From SKGA01 sp051819745 (GTDB lineage Archaea > Nanobdellota > Nanobdellia > Woesearchaeales > SKGA01), in the NCBI GenBank assembly GCA_051819745.1, contig JBNJGO010000001.1:13237-77236 (forward strand): a stretch of DNA of 64,000 nucleotides, in the 5' to 3' direction. The notes under the pieces were generated by a model that was not told the DNA's origin, searched no databases, and worked only from the letters and a program-made list of their open reading frames with translations. Of the stretch, positions 1 through 7,959 are shown piece by piece. The first letter of the stretch is position 1, and each line of letters starts with the position of its first letter. The translations under genes were made by a program, and so were the position numbers.

Positions 1-2220
1 GAAAAATATGCTACAATGAGTGCGCAAGAAGTTGCTATTGCTCCTGGTGAATCAAAAGACGTGTTTGTCTACTATTCCCTTCCTTGTGATATTTATGGTG
101 AGTATTCTCTTGATTTTGATGTTTTTGCTCTTAAGAATAATCGTGAAACTACCATAACTCAACAACTTTCCATTCCAAAAACACACACTGCTGAAGTTTC
201 TTTAACAGGAGATTTTGATATTTGTCAAGAGGACATCTCTCGAGATGATATTTTGTTCTCATTCACTAATCAGAATAATTTCACCGATTCTTATCGTCTA
301 AAAACAGATTCTCCTTCTTTTGCAGATGATGGCTTTGGATTATGGCATACTATCTTCGGAAAAAAAATAATTTTAGCTCCAAACGAATCATTCAATCAAG
401 TTATCGAACTTTCCAACCTTGATTCTGTCAAGAAAGGTTTGTATCCTATTGAATTTTCAGTAACTTCTCTTAATGGTGATGTTACAGATATTGTACGTGA
501 GAATATCTCTGTTGCTGATTGTCATGATGGAAGTTTAACACTCCATGATGTTCCAGAAACATTCTATACTTGTGAAGGTGACAGTGTTTCAAAAGGTATT
601 GATGTCCATTCAACTGGAACTCAAGAGAGTCGTTTTGACCTCGTATTAACTGCACCTAACATGTTATCTGTTGAAAATAAGACCTTGTTCTTATCATCGG
701 ATGAAAGTTATGTGACTTCTCTTCAAGGAATTGTTTCAAACGATTCTAATGAATATCCGATAACTCTCGACCTCCACACAAAAGGTGGTGTTGTTGACTC
801 AGAAGAATTCACTTTTGTTGCAGATTCTACATCAACATGTTATGGTATTTCAACAACAGGGTTATCTGAAAAGATGACTTATGATCAGGATAATGTCGGT
901 CTGACTTTTAAAAACGAAGGTACTAGACACGGAACATATGTAGTATCTCTTGAAGATGCGTCTCCTGCGCTCGAGCTTGAAAACACTTCTATTTCGCTTG
1001 ATGTAGGTCAAGAACTTCCAGTGACACTTTCAGTAAATAAGCCACTTCTCTTATCTGCTAATGAGACAAGTAGCGATCTTATTGACACAGTTCTTCATGG
1101 AACTCTTGTTATAGAACATCAAGGATCTTCATATACTGTTTCACAACCACTTACTGTAGAAATTGTTGATCATAGCATATGGTATAAAGCATGGACTGCG
1201 TTCTCATCGCAATCTCCTTGTAGAATAACCTTTGAACTATTGGCTCTTGCTTTCATAGTTTCACTTATTACTATGTTTGCTAGAATATCTTCCTCAAAAA
1301 CCCATTTTGCTCCTCGTTGGAAATGGTTGATTGCGGGATTACTTGCTGTAGTCATAGCTCTTATTGTTGCGAGTACTGTTTTCGGCCCTGTATCTAAAGA
1401 CACGTTTTACACCTCGCACAATCTCTCTTCAGATAACTTGAGTGTTATTTTGATGGAAGAAGATGGTCAAACTGTCGTTGATTATAACACTTATTTTTTT
1501 GATCCTGATGATAATATCGTCACGTATGGTGTTAGTGATCTCGATCAATCACTCCTTGACTTTAGAATAAATGGTTCAACACTCGAACTATTTGCTGGTA
1601 AAGAAGATTGGTACGGAACAACAAACATCGAGTTATATGTTATTGATGAGTATGGTGAGAATGTCTCCTCGACCGATCTTAGCGTGGAAGTTCTTCCTGT
1701 CGAAGATTATACCTTAATAGAATTTATTGATAGAGGTTGTCCTTACTTTAATGTAGGATTGTTATTGCTTATTGCTTTGGCAGTATTTTTTGCAGTGTCA
1801 ATGAGAAAACGACCTGTTCGTAAGAACGGTTCTAAAAAATCTTCTTCCAAGAAGAAGTCTCGACCTGCGCAAATAATGTCCACAACAACTCCAAAAAAAC
1901 AACAAGCAAAACAGAAATCTAAACAACCGAAAAATTCGACCTCAACAGTGAAGAAGGGTTCTTCAAAAAAATCCTCGCTTTCAAAACCTAAACGTGGTCG
2001 TCCTAAAAAGACTGCTTCCACAACCGGCAAGAAAAAAGTTTCTTCAAAGAAACAAACTTCTTCCAAGAATGCTAGTAAGAAGAAATCGAGTAAAAAAACT
2101 TCTGCAAAGAAGTCCTCGAAAAAATCTTCCTCTTCTAAAAACCCTGCTAAAAAAGCTTCTTCGAAGAAAAAACGAGGTCCTGGTCGTCCTCCAAAAAATT
2201 CTTTCGAGAAAAAAGATTAG
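1..2220 (+). CDS. Membrane-anchored Ig-like protein with AT-hook/H1-like C-terminal tail (5' partial)
   Basis: The reading frame is open to the left edge, so the N-terminus is missing; the first in-frame ATG is at 16. Counting from that ATG, residues 1-395 look like repeated beta-sandwich (COG1361/CARDB-like) domains. Two membrane segments follow near residues 400-420 and 436-457, then a short cadherin-like domain (FDPDDNIVTYGVSD) and a third membrane segment near 577-596. The last ~135 residues are almost only Lys, Ser, Pro, Thr and Arg, like histone H1 tails, and contain two AT-hook-like cores, KRGRPKK (near 658) and RGPGRPPK (near 720). I infer a surface protein whose basic tail could face the cytoplasm and touch DNA. 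No known family name is recognised for the full architecture. Confidence 0.75.
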   Translation, partial: EKYATMSAQEVAIAPGESKDVFVYYSLPCDIYGEYSLDFDVFALKNNRETTITQQLSIPKTHTAEVSLTGDFDICQEDISRDDILFSFTNQNNFTDSYRLKTDSPSFADDGFGLWHTIFGKKIILAPNESFNQVIELSNLDSVKKGLYPIEFSVTSLNGDVTDIVRENISVADCHDGSLTLHDVPETFYTCEGDSVSKGIDVHSTGTQESRFDLVLTAPNMLSVENKTLFLSSDESYVTSLQGIVSNDSNEYPITLDLHTKGGVVDSEEFTFVADSTSTCYGISTTGLSEKMTYDQDNVGLTFKNEGTRHGTYVVSLEDASPALELENTSISLDVGQELPVTLSVNKPLLLSANETSSDLIDTVLHGTLVIEHQGSSYTVSQPLTVEIVDHSIWYKAWTAFSSQSPCRITFELLALAFIVSLITMFARISSSKTHFAPRWKWLIAGLLAVVIALIVASTVFGPVSKDTFYTSHNLSSDNLSVILMEEDGQTVVDYNTYFFDPDDNIVTYGVSDLDQSLLDFRINGSTLELFAGKEDWYGTTNIELYVIDEYGENVSSTDLSVEVLPVEDYTLIEFIDRGCPYFNVGLLLLIALAVFFAVSMRKRPVRKNGSKKSSSKKKSRPAQIMSTTTPKKQQAKQKSKQPKNSTSTVKKGSSKKSSLSKPKRGRPKKTASTTGKKKVSSKKQTSSKNASKKKSSKKTSAKKSSKKSSSSKNPAKKASSKKKRGPGRPPKNSFEKKD

Positions 2221-2309
2221 GTGGTTTGCGAGTTATTTTTTTCTTTCTTTGTTCTTAGTTTTTCCTTAATAAATTCTCTTCTTTTTAATTCTTTCAAATA
2301 ATCTATAAA

Positions 2310-3218
2310 TTATAATACTAGTTTTATTTTCATGAAATCATACGCGCAACTAGTATTTTCAAAAAGTTCTTTAGCATCGTCAAGAAGTGGTCGTAAGTCT
2401 TTGAATCGTTGAGAAAAATGAGTGAGTATCAATTCTTTTGCTCCCGCTTCACTAGCGACTTGTCCTGCTTGGCGAGCAGTCATGTGCTTGTATTTTAATG
2501 CTTTCTCTTCATATTCTGAAGTATAAACTGCTTCGCTGATAAGAAGGCGTGCTGATAATGCAAGCTCATAACAGGCATTGCATAATTTTGTATCAAGAAT
2601 AAAAGAGATGTGTTTTGCCGGGATTAGGGTTGATACTTCTTCAGGAGAAATTTTTCTCCCTTCAACTGTTATTGTTTTTCCTTGTTGTAATAGACCAATA
2701 GCGGGTCCTGGTTTAATATTATATTCGAGAATTTTTTCAGTATTTATTTTCCGATATTCTTTCCTGACAAAGCGAAATCCTAGACAAGGCACTGAATGTT
2801 CTAGATTGATAGCGTCGATTGTATAGTTGTCTCGTTCAATACATGTTGTCAGTTCTGGAGCATCAATTTCGATGATGTTAATATCGAGAGTGTGTTCAAA
2901 CAGACAACTATTGATCATGTGGTTGAAATGTGTTTTTGAACCTTTAGGCCCTATGATTGTAATCGTTTTTTGTTCATCAGAAAAATGTCCTAATGTTTGA
3001 ATGAGTCCGATGAGTCCTGACACGTGGTCGCCGTGCCAATGGCTGATAAGAATAGTTGTTATTTTTTGAGGATTAATATTAGCAAGGGATAGCTGTCGCT
3101 GAGTTCCTTCACCACAATCGAAAAGAATTCCTTCTCCTCGAAAATCAAGGTGTATTGATTGGACGTTGCGTTCTTTGGTAGGAACCATCCCCGAAGTTCC
3201 TAAAAAAGTGAGTTTCAT
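2310..3218 (-). CDS. rnz: Ribonuclease Z (tRNA 3'-end endonuclease)
   Basis: This 302-aa protein is a metallo-beta-lactamase-fold tRNase Z, which cuts the 3' trailer from pre-tRNAs. The N-terminus MKLTFLGTSGMVPT is typical of the family. The zinc-binding motif SHWHGDHVSGL (HxHxDH) lies near residues 59-69, and a later His/Asp pair is visible in SEAVYTSEYEEKA and LILTHFSQRF. The length matches the short, single-domain archaeal/bacterial form. A TATA element at 3241-3248 lies 23 nt upstream of the ATG, suggesting a leaderless transcript. It converges with the preceding membrane-protein gene. Its substrates would include the tRNAs in this window, several of which have repeated 3' ends. Confidence 0.95.
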   Translation of the reverse strand: MKLTFLGTSGMVPTKERNVQSIHLDFRGEGILFDCGEGTQRQLSLANINPQKITTILISHWHGDHVSGLIGLIQTLGHFSDEQKTITIIGPKGSKTHFNHMINSCLFEHTLDINIIEIDAPELTTCIERDNYTIDAINLEHSVPCLGFRFVRKEYRKINTEKILEYNIKPGPAIGLLQQGKTITVEGRKISPEEVSTLIPAKHISFILDTKLCNACYELALSARLLISEAVYTSEYEEKALKYKHMTARQAGQVASEAGAKELILTHFSQRFKDLRPLLDDAKELFENTSCAYDFMKIKLVL

Positions 3219-3240
3219 ATAAAGAAAAGATGTTCTTACG

Positions 3241-3248
3241 TTTATAAA
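3241..3248 (-). promoter_or_regulatory. TATA element of rnz
   Basis: The palindromic box TTTATAAA lies 23 nt upstream of the rnz ATG. This spacing puts the expected transcription start at or next to the start codon. Confidence 0.6.
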
Positions 3249-3305
3249 TTCTACGTCTATAATCGATTATCAATCAGAATGCAGATGTATTTTAAGACGT
3301 TTTTT

Positions 3306-4391
3306 TTACTCTTTGATATAATCAATGAACAATCCTTTGTATTCTTGTTTTGCAATACTGAGGCTTTTTTTAGTGAATTGTCCTGTTGTTAAGAATAAGC
3401 AAGGAAGGTCTTGTTGCTTTGCTTTTAAGAGTGCTGGAGCAAGATCTCCTTCGTTAAGTTTCTTTTTATTTTTTGCCAGTGCAAAAAATTCCATGTCTCC
3501 GATTGCACTATCAACGGTTATGATAAATTCGTATTCTCTATTTTTAGAACGTTGTTCTTGCCAGAGAATAGTGCACTTCTTAGTTGTGAAATATTCATTT
3601 ATTTTATCAAGAAAAGGACTTGAAGAGAGTTGACTAAGGGTTTGTTCTTGTGTATTTGTATTAGGGTGTTGTGTTTTGTTTGTTGATTGTATTTTATCTA
3701 GTTGTTGTTGTCCTTTCCAGACAGTTGATTGTTCTTGTGGCGTGTTCTTATGTTCTTGATTGTTGTTTGTTGTTTCAGTTTTGTTTTCTGATGGTCTAAC
3801 GGGCTCTTGTTGGGATTGTTCTTGTGGTGTTGTGCTTGTTGATTGTGTCGTGGCCTGTTCTTGAGATGTTTTATTAGGACTTGTTGACGTCGTAGTTTCT
3901 TTTGTTTCTTCAGGTGTTTTTGAATCCGATTGTGTGGTTGTGTTTGATTCATTGAATCTTTCTTTGAGAAGTTTCATCGCAGATTCTTCATCAATAAGGT
4001 AATATCTCCAGAAGAGTAATTTTCCATAAATAGTGTTCGCTTCAAATGGTTTTGCAAAGTCTTTTAGTTTTCGAAGACTAACTCTATAAAGAAGTTCTAG
4101 TGAGGCGTCTTGGAGTATTTTTCGAGATGAAAGTAATTCCAGCGTTCTACGATCTTTTGGATCAAGAAGATCTTTGAATTTCTCAAGTTGTGGTTCTTGT
4201 CCTGGAACGTAATATAGTGGGCTTGATCCTCTTTTCAAGTGTGTCGCGATAATGCTTCCTTTTGATACTTGTTCAGATAGTATAGCGCCAACAACAATAG
4301 TATCTCCGCCGACTTCTCGTTTTATTTCAGCAGGGACGAGAGGTCCTTTTCGTCGTAGAAGTGAAATTATTTGTTCTGAATTAATAACCAT
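3306..4391 (-). CDS. Winged-helix protein with Thr/Gln/Asn-rich linker and nuclease-like C-terminal domain
   Basis: This 361-aa protein has three parts. Residues 1-65 look like a winged helix (SEQIISLLRRKGPLVPAEI), followed by a helical region to about 150. Residues 150-255 are a low-complexity linker rich in Thr, Gln, Asn and Ser. The C-terminal ~100 residues (starting FLDKINEYFTTKKCTIL) alternate strands and helices and hold a conserved-looking Lys-rich loop, resembling a degraded PD-(D/E)XK fold. I could not assign a function. A TATA element (TATAAAAA on the minus strand, 4423-4430) lies about 32 nt upstream of the ATG. A nucleic-acid-binding role is inference from the domain shapes only. 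Confidence 0.6.
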   Translation of the reverse strand: MVINSEQIISLLRRKGPLVPAEIKREVGGDTIVVGAILSEQVSKGSIIATHLKRGSSPLYYVPGQEPQLEKFKDLLDPKDRRTLELLSSRKILQDASLELLYRVSLRKLKDFAKPFEANTIYGKLLFWRYYLIDEESAMKLLKERFNESNTTTQSDSKTPEETKETTTSTSPNKTSQEQATTQSTSTTPQEQSQQEPVRPSENKTETTNNNQEHKNTPQEQSTVWKGQQQLDKIQSTNKTQHPNTNTQEQTLSQLSSSPFLDKINEYFTTKKCTILWQEQRSKNREYEFIITVDSAIGDMEFFALAKNKKKLNEGDLAPALLKAKQQDLPCLFLTTGQFTKKSLSIAKQEYKGLFIDYIKE

Positions 4392-4563
4392 TAGTACCTA
4401 GCTTACTTGTCAGACGAGCTCCTTTTTATAGGTTGTGATGTTATTTGGCTCGTATCTTCTTATTATGAGGGTATGATAGAATATAATCCTTTTATTATCT
4501 TATAGTGTGGATTGTTTATTTCCAGTCTGTAATGATGACTGTCACGCTGTTATTCTCGAGAAT

Positions 4564-5238
4564 TTAAGGTCTGACCCATTTGATTTCCCAGTAGGTCACA
4601 TCATTTTCATCATCAACAACACCCATGAGAAGTCTTTTTTTGGTAGAATGTGCGACTCTGTTTTTCGCTGCAAAATCAAACCATGTATATCGTTCGCCTT
4701 CATGAACGGGATATACGATCCATCTTGCGTGGTCTTGTCCTGGTTTTATTCCTCTATCATATACTCTGAAATCCGCACCGAATTTTAATGCTGTTTTCAC
4801 AACATATCCTCTGTCTCTGAGATCCTTGTATACAGCATATCGTATCCAAAAATTTGGTTCTACACGGTTTGCCTTTCTGACGAATTTTTCGAAATCAAGA
4901 ATCTTATTGTTTCCATCCACCATTGATAATTTATTCTTTTCAAAAAGATATAATCCTTCAGTAAGCGATAATTGTACTTTTCCATCATCAAGGATGGTTC
5001 CGAAAGCTCCTTTATTATTGAGCTCTCTTGCTCTATCGCAAGATTCGGTAAGCACTCGTTCTCTTGCAAAGGTTGTTTGTATTTTTATCTTTCGCTTTGA
5101 TGCTTTGGTCGCATTATCAATTACTTTTAGCTCCTGCGATGTTTTTGTATTTGTAGAGGTTGCTTTCTTTGAAACCTTCTTTTTTGATTGTGAAGAGGAT
5201 TTTTTGCGTATTGATTGTTTTTTTGAATCGTCTGCCAT
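4564..5238 (-). CDS. endA: tRNA-splicing endonuclease with Lys/Ser-rich N-terminal extension
   Basis: This 224-aa protein is the archaeal tRNA-intron endonuclease, which cuts bulge-helix-bulge motifs. The catalytic triad positions are readable: Tyr in FGADFRVYDRG, His in GQDHARWIVYPV, and Lys in VAHSTKKRLLMGVVDD. The C-terminal domain is about 180 aa, the size of the homotetrameric alpha4 type. Residues 1-40 are a basic extension (Lys, Ser, Thr) absent from most homologues and similar in composition to the H1-like tails elsewhere in the window. TTTATAAA at 5263-5270 sits 25 nt upstream. All four tRNA genes in this window have introns, so the enzyme has local clients. Confidence 0.93.
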   Translation of the reverse strand: MADDSKKQSIRKKSSSQSKKKVSKKATSTNTKTSQELKVIDNATKASKRKIKIQTTFARERVLTESCDRARELNNKGAFGTILDDGKVQLSLTEGLYLFEKNKLSMVDGNNKILDFEKFVRKANRVEPNFWIRYAVYKDLRDRGYVVKTALKFGADFRVYDRGIKPGQDHARWIVYPVHEGERYTWFDFAAKNRVAHSTKKRLLMGVVDDENDVTYWEIKWVRP

Positions 5239-5262
5239 GTGATTGTCTGAAACTAAAGAGTA

Positions 5263-5270
5263 TTTATAAA
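5263..5270 (-). promoter_or_regulatory. TATA element of endA
   Basis: TTTATAAA lies 25 nt upstream of the endA start codon, the distance expected for a leaderless archaeal transcript. Confidence 0.6.
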
Positions 5271-5363
5271 ATCTATGGTTGGTGTGCTCTCCAGAACAAT
5301 TATGGTGATGAAATAGGAGTGTAATGGATACTTTTTTATATGCTATTGGACCTGATATGTAGT

Positions 5364-5897
5364 ATGACTAGTATGACTGACGATGACTTATCTGTATTCA
5401 AAAGTGCAATTCATGATTCTATTATCATATATCCAACCGACACAATCTACGGGATTGGCTGTGATGCACAGAATACTCGTTTGGTTTTGAAATTACGTCG
5501 TTTAAAGTCTCGCAGTCAAAAGCCTTTTTCAGTCATAGCTCCTTCAAAAGAGTGGATTCTAAAACATTGTAAAACCACGCGAGATGAAATCGACACGTAT
5601 CTACCAGGACCATATACTTTGCTTCTTGAAAAAAAAGATCCTTCTTTTTTATCTGCTGTTTCTCCAACACCTCTTCTTGGCATTAGAATACCTGCTCATC
5701 CTATAACAAAAGCAATCCAACAAGAAGGTGTTCCTTTTGTCACCACCTCTGTTAACATTTCCGGTGAAAAACCAGCTATTAATATAGCCACTATTGACTC
5801 TTATCTTCTTGATCAGGTTGATCTCATCATTGATGTTGGCACGCTTTCTGGAACGCCATCAACCCTTATTCAAGGCGGTCGACGTGTTAAGCGATGA
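5364..5897 (+). CDS. Sua5/YciO/YrdC family threonylcarbamoyl-AMP synthase
   Basis: This YrdC-domain protein belongs to the family that makes threonylcarbamoyl-AMP for the t6A37 modification of ANN-decoding tRNAs. Diagnostic segments are YPTDTIYGIGCDA, the KxR-like KLRRLKSRSQKPFSV and the TTSVNISGE motif. It is short and lacks the extra C-terminal Sua5 domain, like TsaC. An earlier in-frame ATG exists at 5340, but the T-rich TATA element (5332-5340) overlaps it. The ATG at 5364 or 5373 is therefore the better start, about 24-33 nt downstream of the box. The enzyme activity is assigned by family only. Confidence 0.85.
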   Translation: MTSMTDDDLSVFKSAIHDSIIIYPTDTIYGIGCDAQNTRLVLKLRRLKSRSQKPFSVIAPSKEWILKHCKTTRDEIDTYLPGPYTLLLEKKDPSFLSAVSPTPLLGIRIPAHPITKAIQQEGVPFVTTSVNISGEKPAINIATIDSYLLDQVDLIIDVGTLSGTPSTLIQGGRRVKR

Positions 5898-6063
5898 TGC
5901 TGTTTCTCGCGAACATCATTTTTATGGTCATTTTTTAATTTTTGATTTGTTTTAATTTTACATCAGAACAACCTTTGCTAACACTCAGAAAAACAAAAAA
6001 CACCTCTAAAAAATCCTTCTAAAAAATATATGTTGAAGAAAATAAATGGTGGTTGTAAGAAGG

Positions 6064-6070
6064 TTTATAA
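6064..6070 (+). promoter_or_regulatory. TATA element for the 5S-like RNA
   Basis: TTTATAA ends about 26 nt upstream of the first base of the terminal helix of the structured RNA at 6096, which fits an archaeal TATA-to-start spacing. Confidence 0.5.
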
Positions 6071-6095
6071 ATGAGCGAGTATTTTCTTTTCTCAT

Positions 6096-6242
6096 GCCCA
6101 AATGGGTCCCTGTAGAGGATATGGTTAGAACCCATCCCGATGACCTCAGGACACTCTTGGACAGTTCAGCCCAACACGAGAGTACTCGAGGGAGCCTTAC
6201 GACTAACGTCGAGCAATGAAATGGAGAGTTAGTGTTTTGGGC
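6096..6242 (+). rRNA. 5S ribosomal RNA candidate, enlarged (about 147 nt)
   Basis: The ends pair (GCCCAAA 6096-6102 with TTTGGGC 6236-6242). Inside are two arms in a three-way junction, as in 5S rRNA. Arm one runs from GGG (6104) to GCCC (6169-6172) and includes CTGTAGAG paired with CTCT and ACAG; its tip is a 13-nt loop GAACCCATCCCGA closed by GGTTA/TGACC, matching 5S loop C. The segment CAGTTCAGCCC resembles the conserved 5S AAGUUAAGCC. Arm two is closed by AACAC (6173-6177) and GTGTT (6232-6236), with GAGTACTCGAGGGAGCC resembling the loop E/helix IV region. It is longer than the usual ~120 nt. Another structured RNA is possible. Confidence 0.55.
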
Positions 6243-6510
6243 AACAACCATTATATTCCTTTAGGGTTTATCCTTACAGGCACGAAAGGCAACGGTCTGT
6301 TATTACAAAAGAATTACAATCACAAATAAGCAACAACCACTACAATGATTTGTTGCTCATTCACACTACAATTATTCCAGTAAAAGTCGAACATGTTTAG
6401 AAATGAATAAACGACGACAGAAGTAAACAGTGATCAAGAACTATTTGTGTTACTAATTCTTAGAAAACAGACTGCCCGATTCAATTAAGAATTATCAGAG
6501 GTAGAAACAC
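6243..6510 (+). other. Non-coding stretch and 5' region of dnaG
   Basis: No convincing gene is seen. A stem-loop pairs GCAACAA (6330-6336) with TTGTTGC (6350-6356). A Shine-Dalgarno-like AGAGGT lies near 6496-6502, upstream of the dnaG ATG at 6511, so this gene appears to have a leader and is not leaderless. Confidence 0.4.
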
Positions 6511-7904
6511 ATGGCAAAAATAGCTCAAGCATCAGCAAAATATATTATTCATACAACTATACAAATAGACGGTGTTGTTGACCGACCAGATGTTATCGGC
6601 GCAGTATTCGGTCAGACTGAAGGACTTCTTGGTGAAGATCTCGAACTTCGAGAAATGCAAAAATCTGGCCGTATAGGTCGTATTGAAGTAAACACAGATA
6701 CTAAAAATGGCAAGACTAGTGGTGAAATCATCATACCTAGTTCGCTTGATAAAGCAGAAACATCTATTGTTGCGGCGGCTCTTGAAATAATCCAGCGGAT
6801 AGGACCTTGCAATGCTAAAATTAAAGTCACTAAAATTGAAGATATTAGAATTACCAAACGAAAACAAGTTATTGATAGAGCTAAACAACTCCTTCGAAAT
6901 CTTGTTGAATCAACTGCTCCTGACACTCAAGAAATCGCTGATGAAGTAGCATATTCTGTTCGGGTTGCTGAAATCCAGGAGTACGGTAAGGATCGTTTAC
7001 CAGCAGGACCTAACATTGAAGAATCTGATGAGATCATGGTGGTTGAAGGTCGTGCAGACGTTCTTAATCTTCTCAAATATGGTTTCAAAAATGCAGTTGC
7101 AGTTGGTGGAACTGGTATAAAAAATACTATCATCGACTTATGTAAAGAAAAGACTGTTACAGTGTTTGTTGACGGGGACCGTGGTGGAGACCTTATCGTC
7201 AAGGAACTTCAGAACATGACTGAAATTGATTTTGTAACAAAAGCTCCTTCCGGAAAAGAAGTTGAAGAATTAACTAAAAAAGAAATCCATAAAGCGCTTC
7301 GAGCAAAAGTAAGTAGTGAACAAGCGCACTTGGAACAACATGACCATAAACAACAAGGTAATCATTCCAAGAATAATTCCAGCANNNNNNNNNNNNNNNN
7401 NNNNNNNNNNNNNNNNNNNNNNNNNNNNNNNNNNNNNNNNNNNNNNNNNNNNNNNNNNNNNNNNNNNNNNNNNNNNNNNNNNNNAATAATTCCAGCAGAA
7501 ATAACACTGCCAACTCGTCTTCATCTCAACGAAAAACAAGCGCTCCAAAAAGTCGTTCATCTGCTCGAGATGAAAAAGAAAAGCGACAGCCAAAAAGAGA
7601 ATCAACTATTAGTGATGAAGAAAAGACAAAATTTAATACTATGCTTGAAGATCTCATCGGAACAAGAGGTGCTTACATTCTTGATAAAGAACTTAGTGTT
7701 CTCGGAAAAATACCTATTAGTGAATTGGAAAGCACTATTAAGAGCTTGAATGATTCAGTATATGCTGTTATTTTTGATGGTGGAGTCACAAAAGAATTAT
7801 TGTTGACAAGTGAAAAAAGCAATGTTGCTTATTTAGTTGGTATGAGTGCCAAAGTCAAATCAGGTTCTAAAACAAAGATTTTTACTCCAGAACAACTTGC
7901 ATAA
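6511..7904 (+). CDS. dnaG: Archaeal DnaG-type primase (interrupted by a scaffold gap)
   Basis: Archaeal DnaG is a Toprim-domain protein linked to primase activity and to the exosome. The Toprim glutamate motif VVEGRADVL (near residue 178) and the DxD motif VDGDRGGD (near 220) are intact. The N-terminal ~165 residues match the archaeal family. After a Ser/Asn-rich linker the C-terminal domain resumes (MLEDLIGTRGAYILDK, 7641 onwards). The linker holds 100 Ns (7385-7484). Both flanks carry the same 13 nt, AATAATTCCAGCA; merging them puts the two halves in one frame (NNSSRNNTANSS). The gene is therefore most likely intact and the frame change across the Ns is artificial. An SD-like AGAGGT precedes the ATG. 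Confidence 0.93.
7385..7484. other. 100-N scaffold gap inside dnaG
   Basis: Exactly 100 Ns. The 13 nt before it (7372-7384) and after it (7485-7497) are identical, so the contigs probably overlap and the true gap may be negative. Confidence 0.9.
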
Positions 7905-7937
7905 TATGCTTGGTTTAAACAATTTTTTTTCTTTTTT

Positions 7938-7959
7938 ATCTATATTTTTTTATATAGAT
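7938..7959. terminator. Bidirectional hairpin between dnaG and rfcL
   Basis: An 8-bp perfect inverted repeat (ATCTATAT 7938-7945, ATATAGAT 7952-7959) encloses a T6 loop, with T-rich runs on the left. It lies between two convergent genes and overlaps the last codons of rfcL. A terminator role is inference. Confidence 0.45.

Noticed and set aside
1743..2066. Phe/Glu-rich antisense frame opposite the H1-like tail
   Set aside because: It is the shadow of Lys/Ser codons on the other strand.
6096..6242. SRP RNA or RNase P RNA
   Set aside because: No SRP helix 8 GGAAG/AGCAG motif and no RNase P conserved regions are visible; length is short for both.
6511..7749. The long frame reading through the Ns in dnaG
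   Set aside because: After the Ns it is in the wrong frame; the true C-terminus is in the frame ending at 7904.
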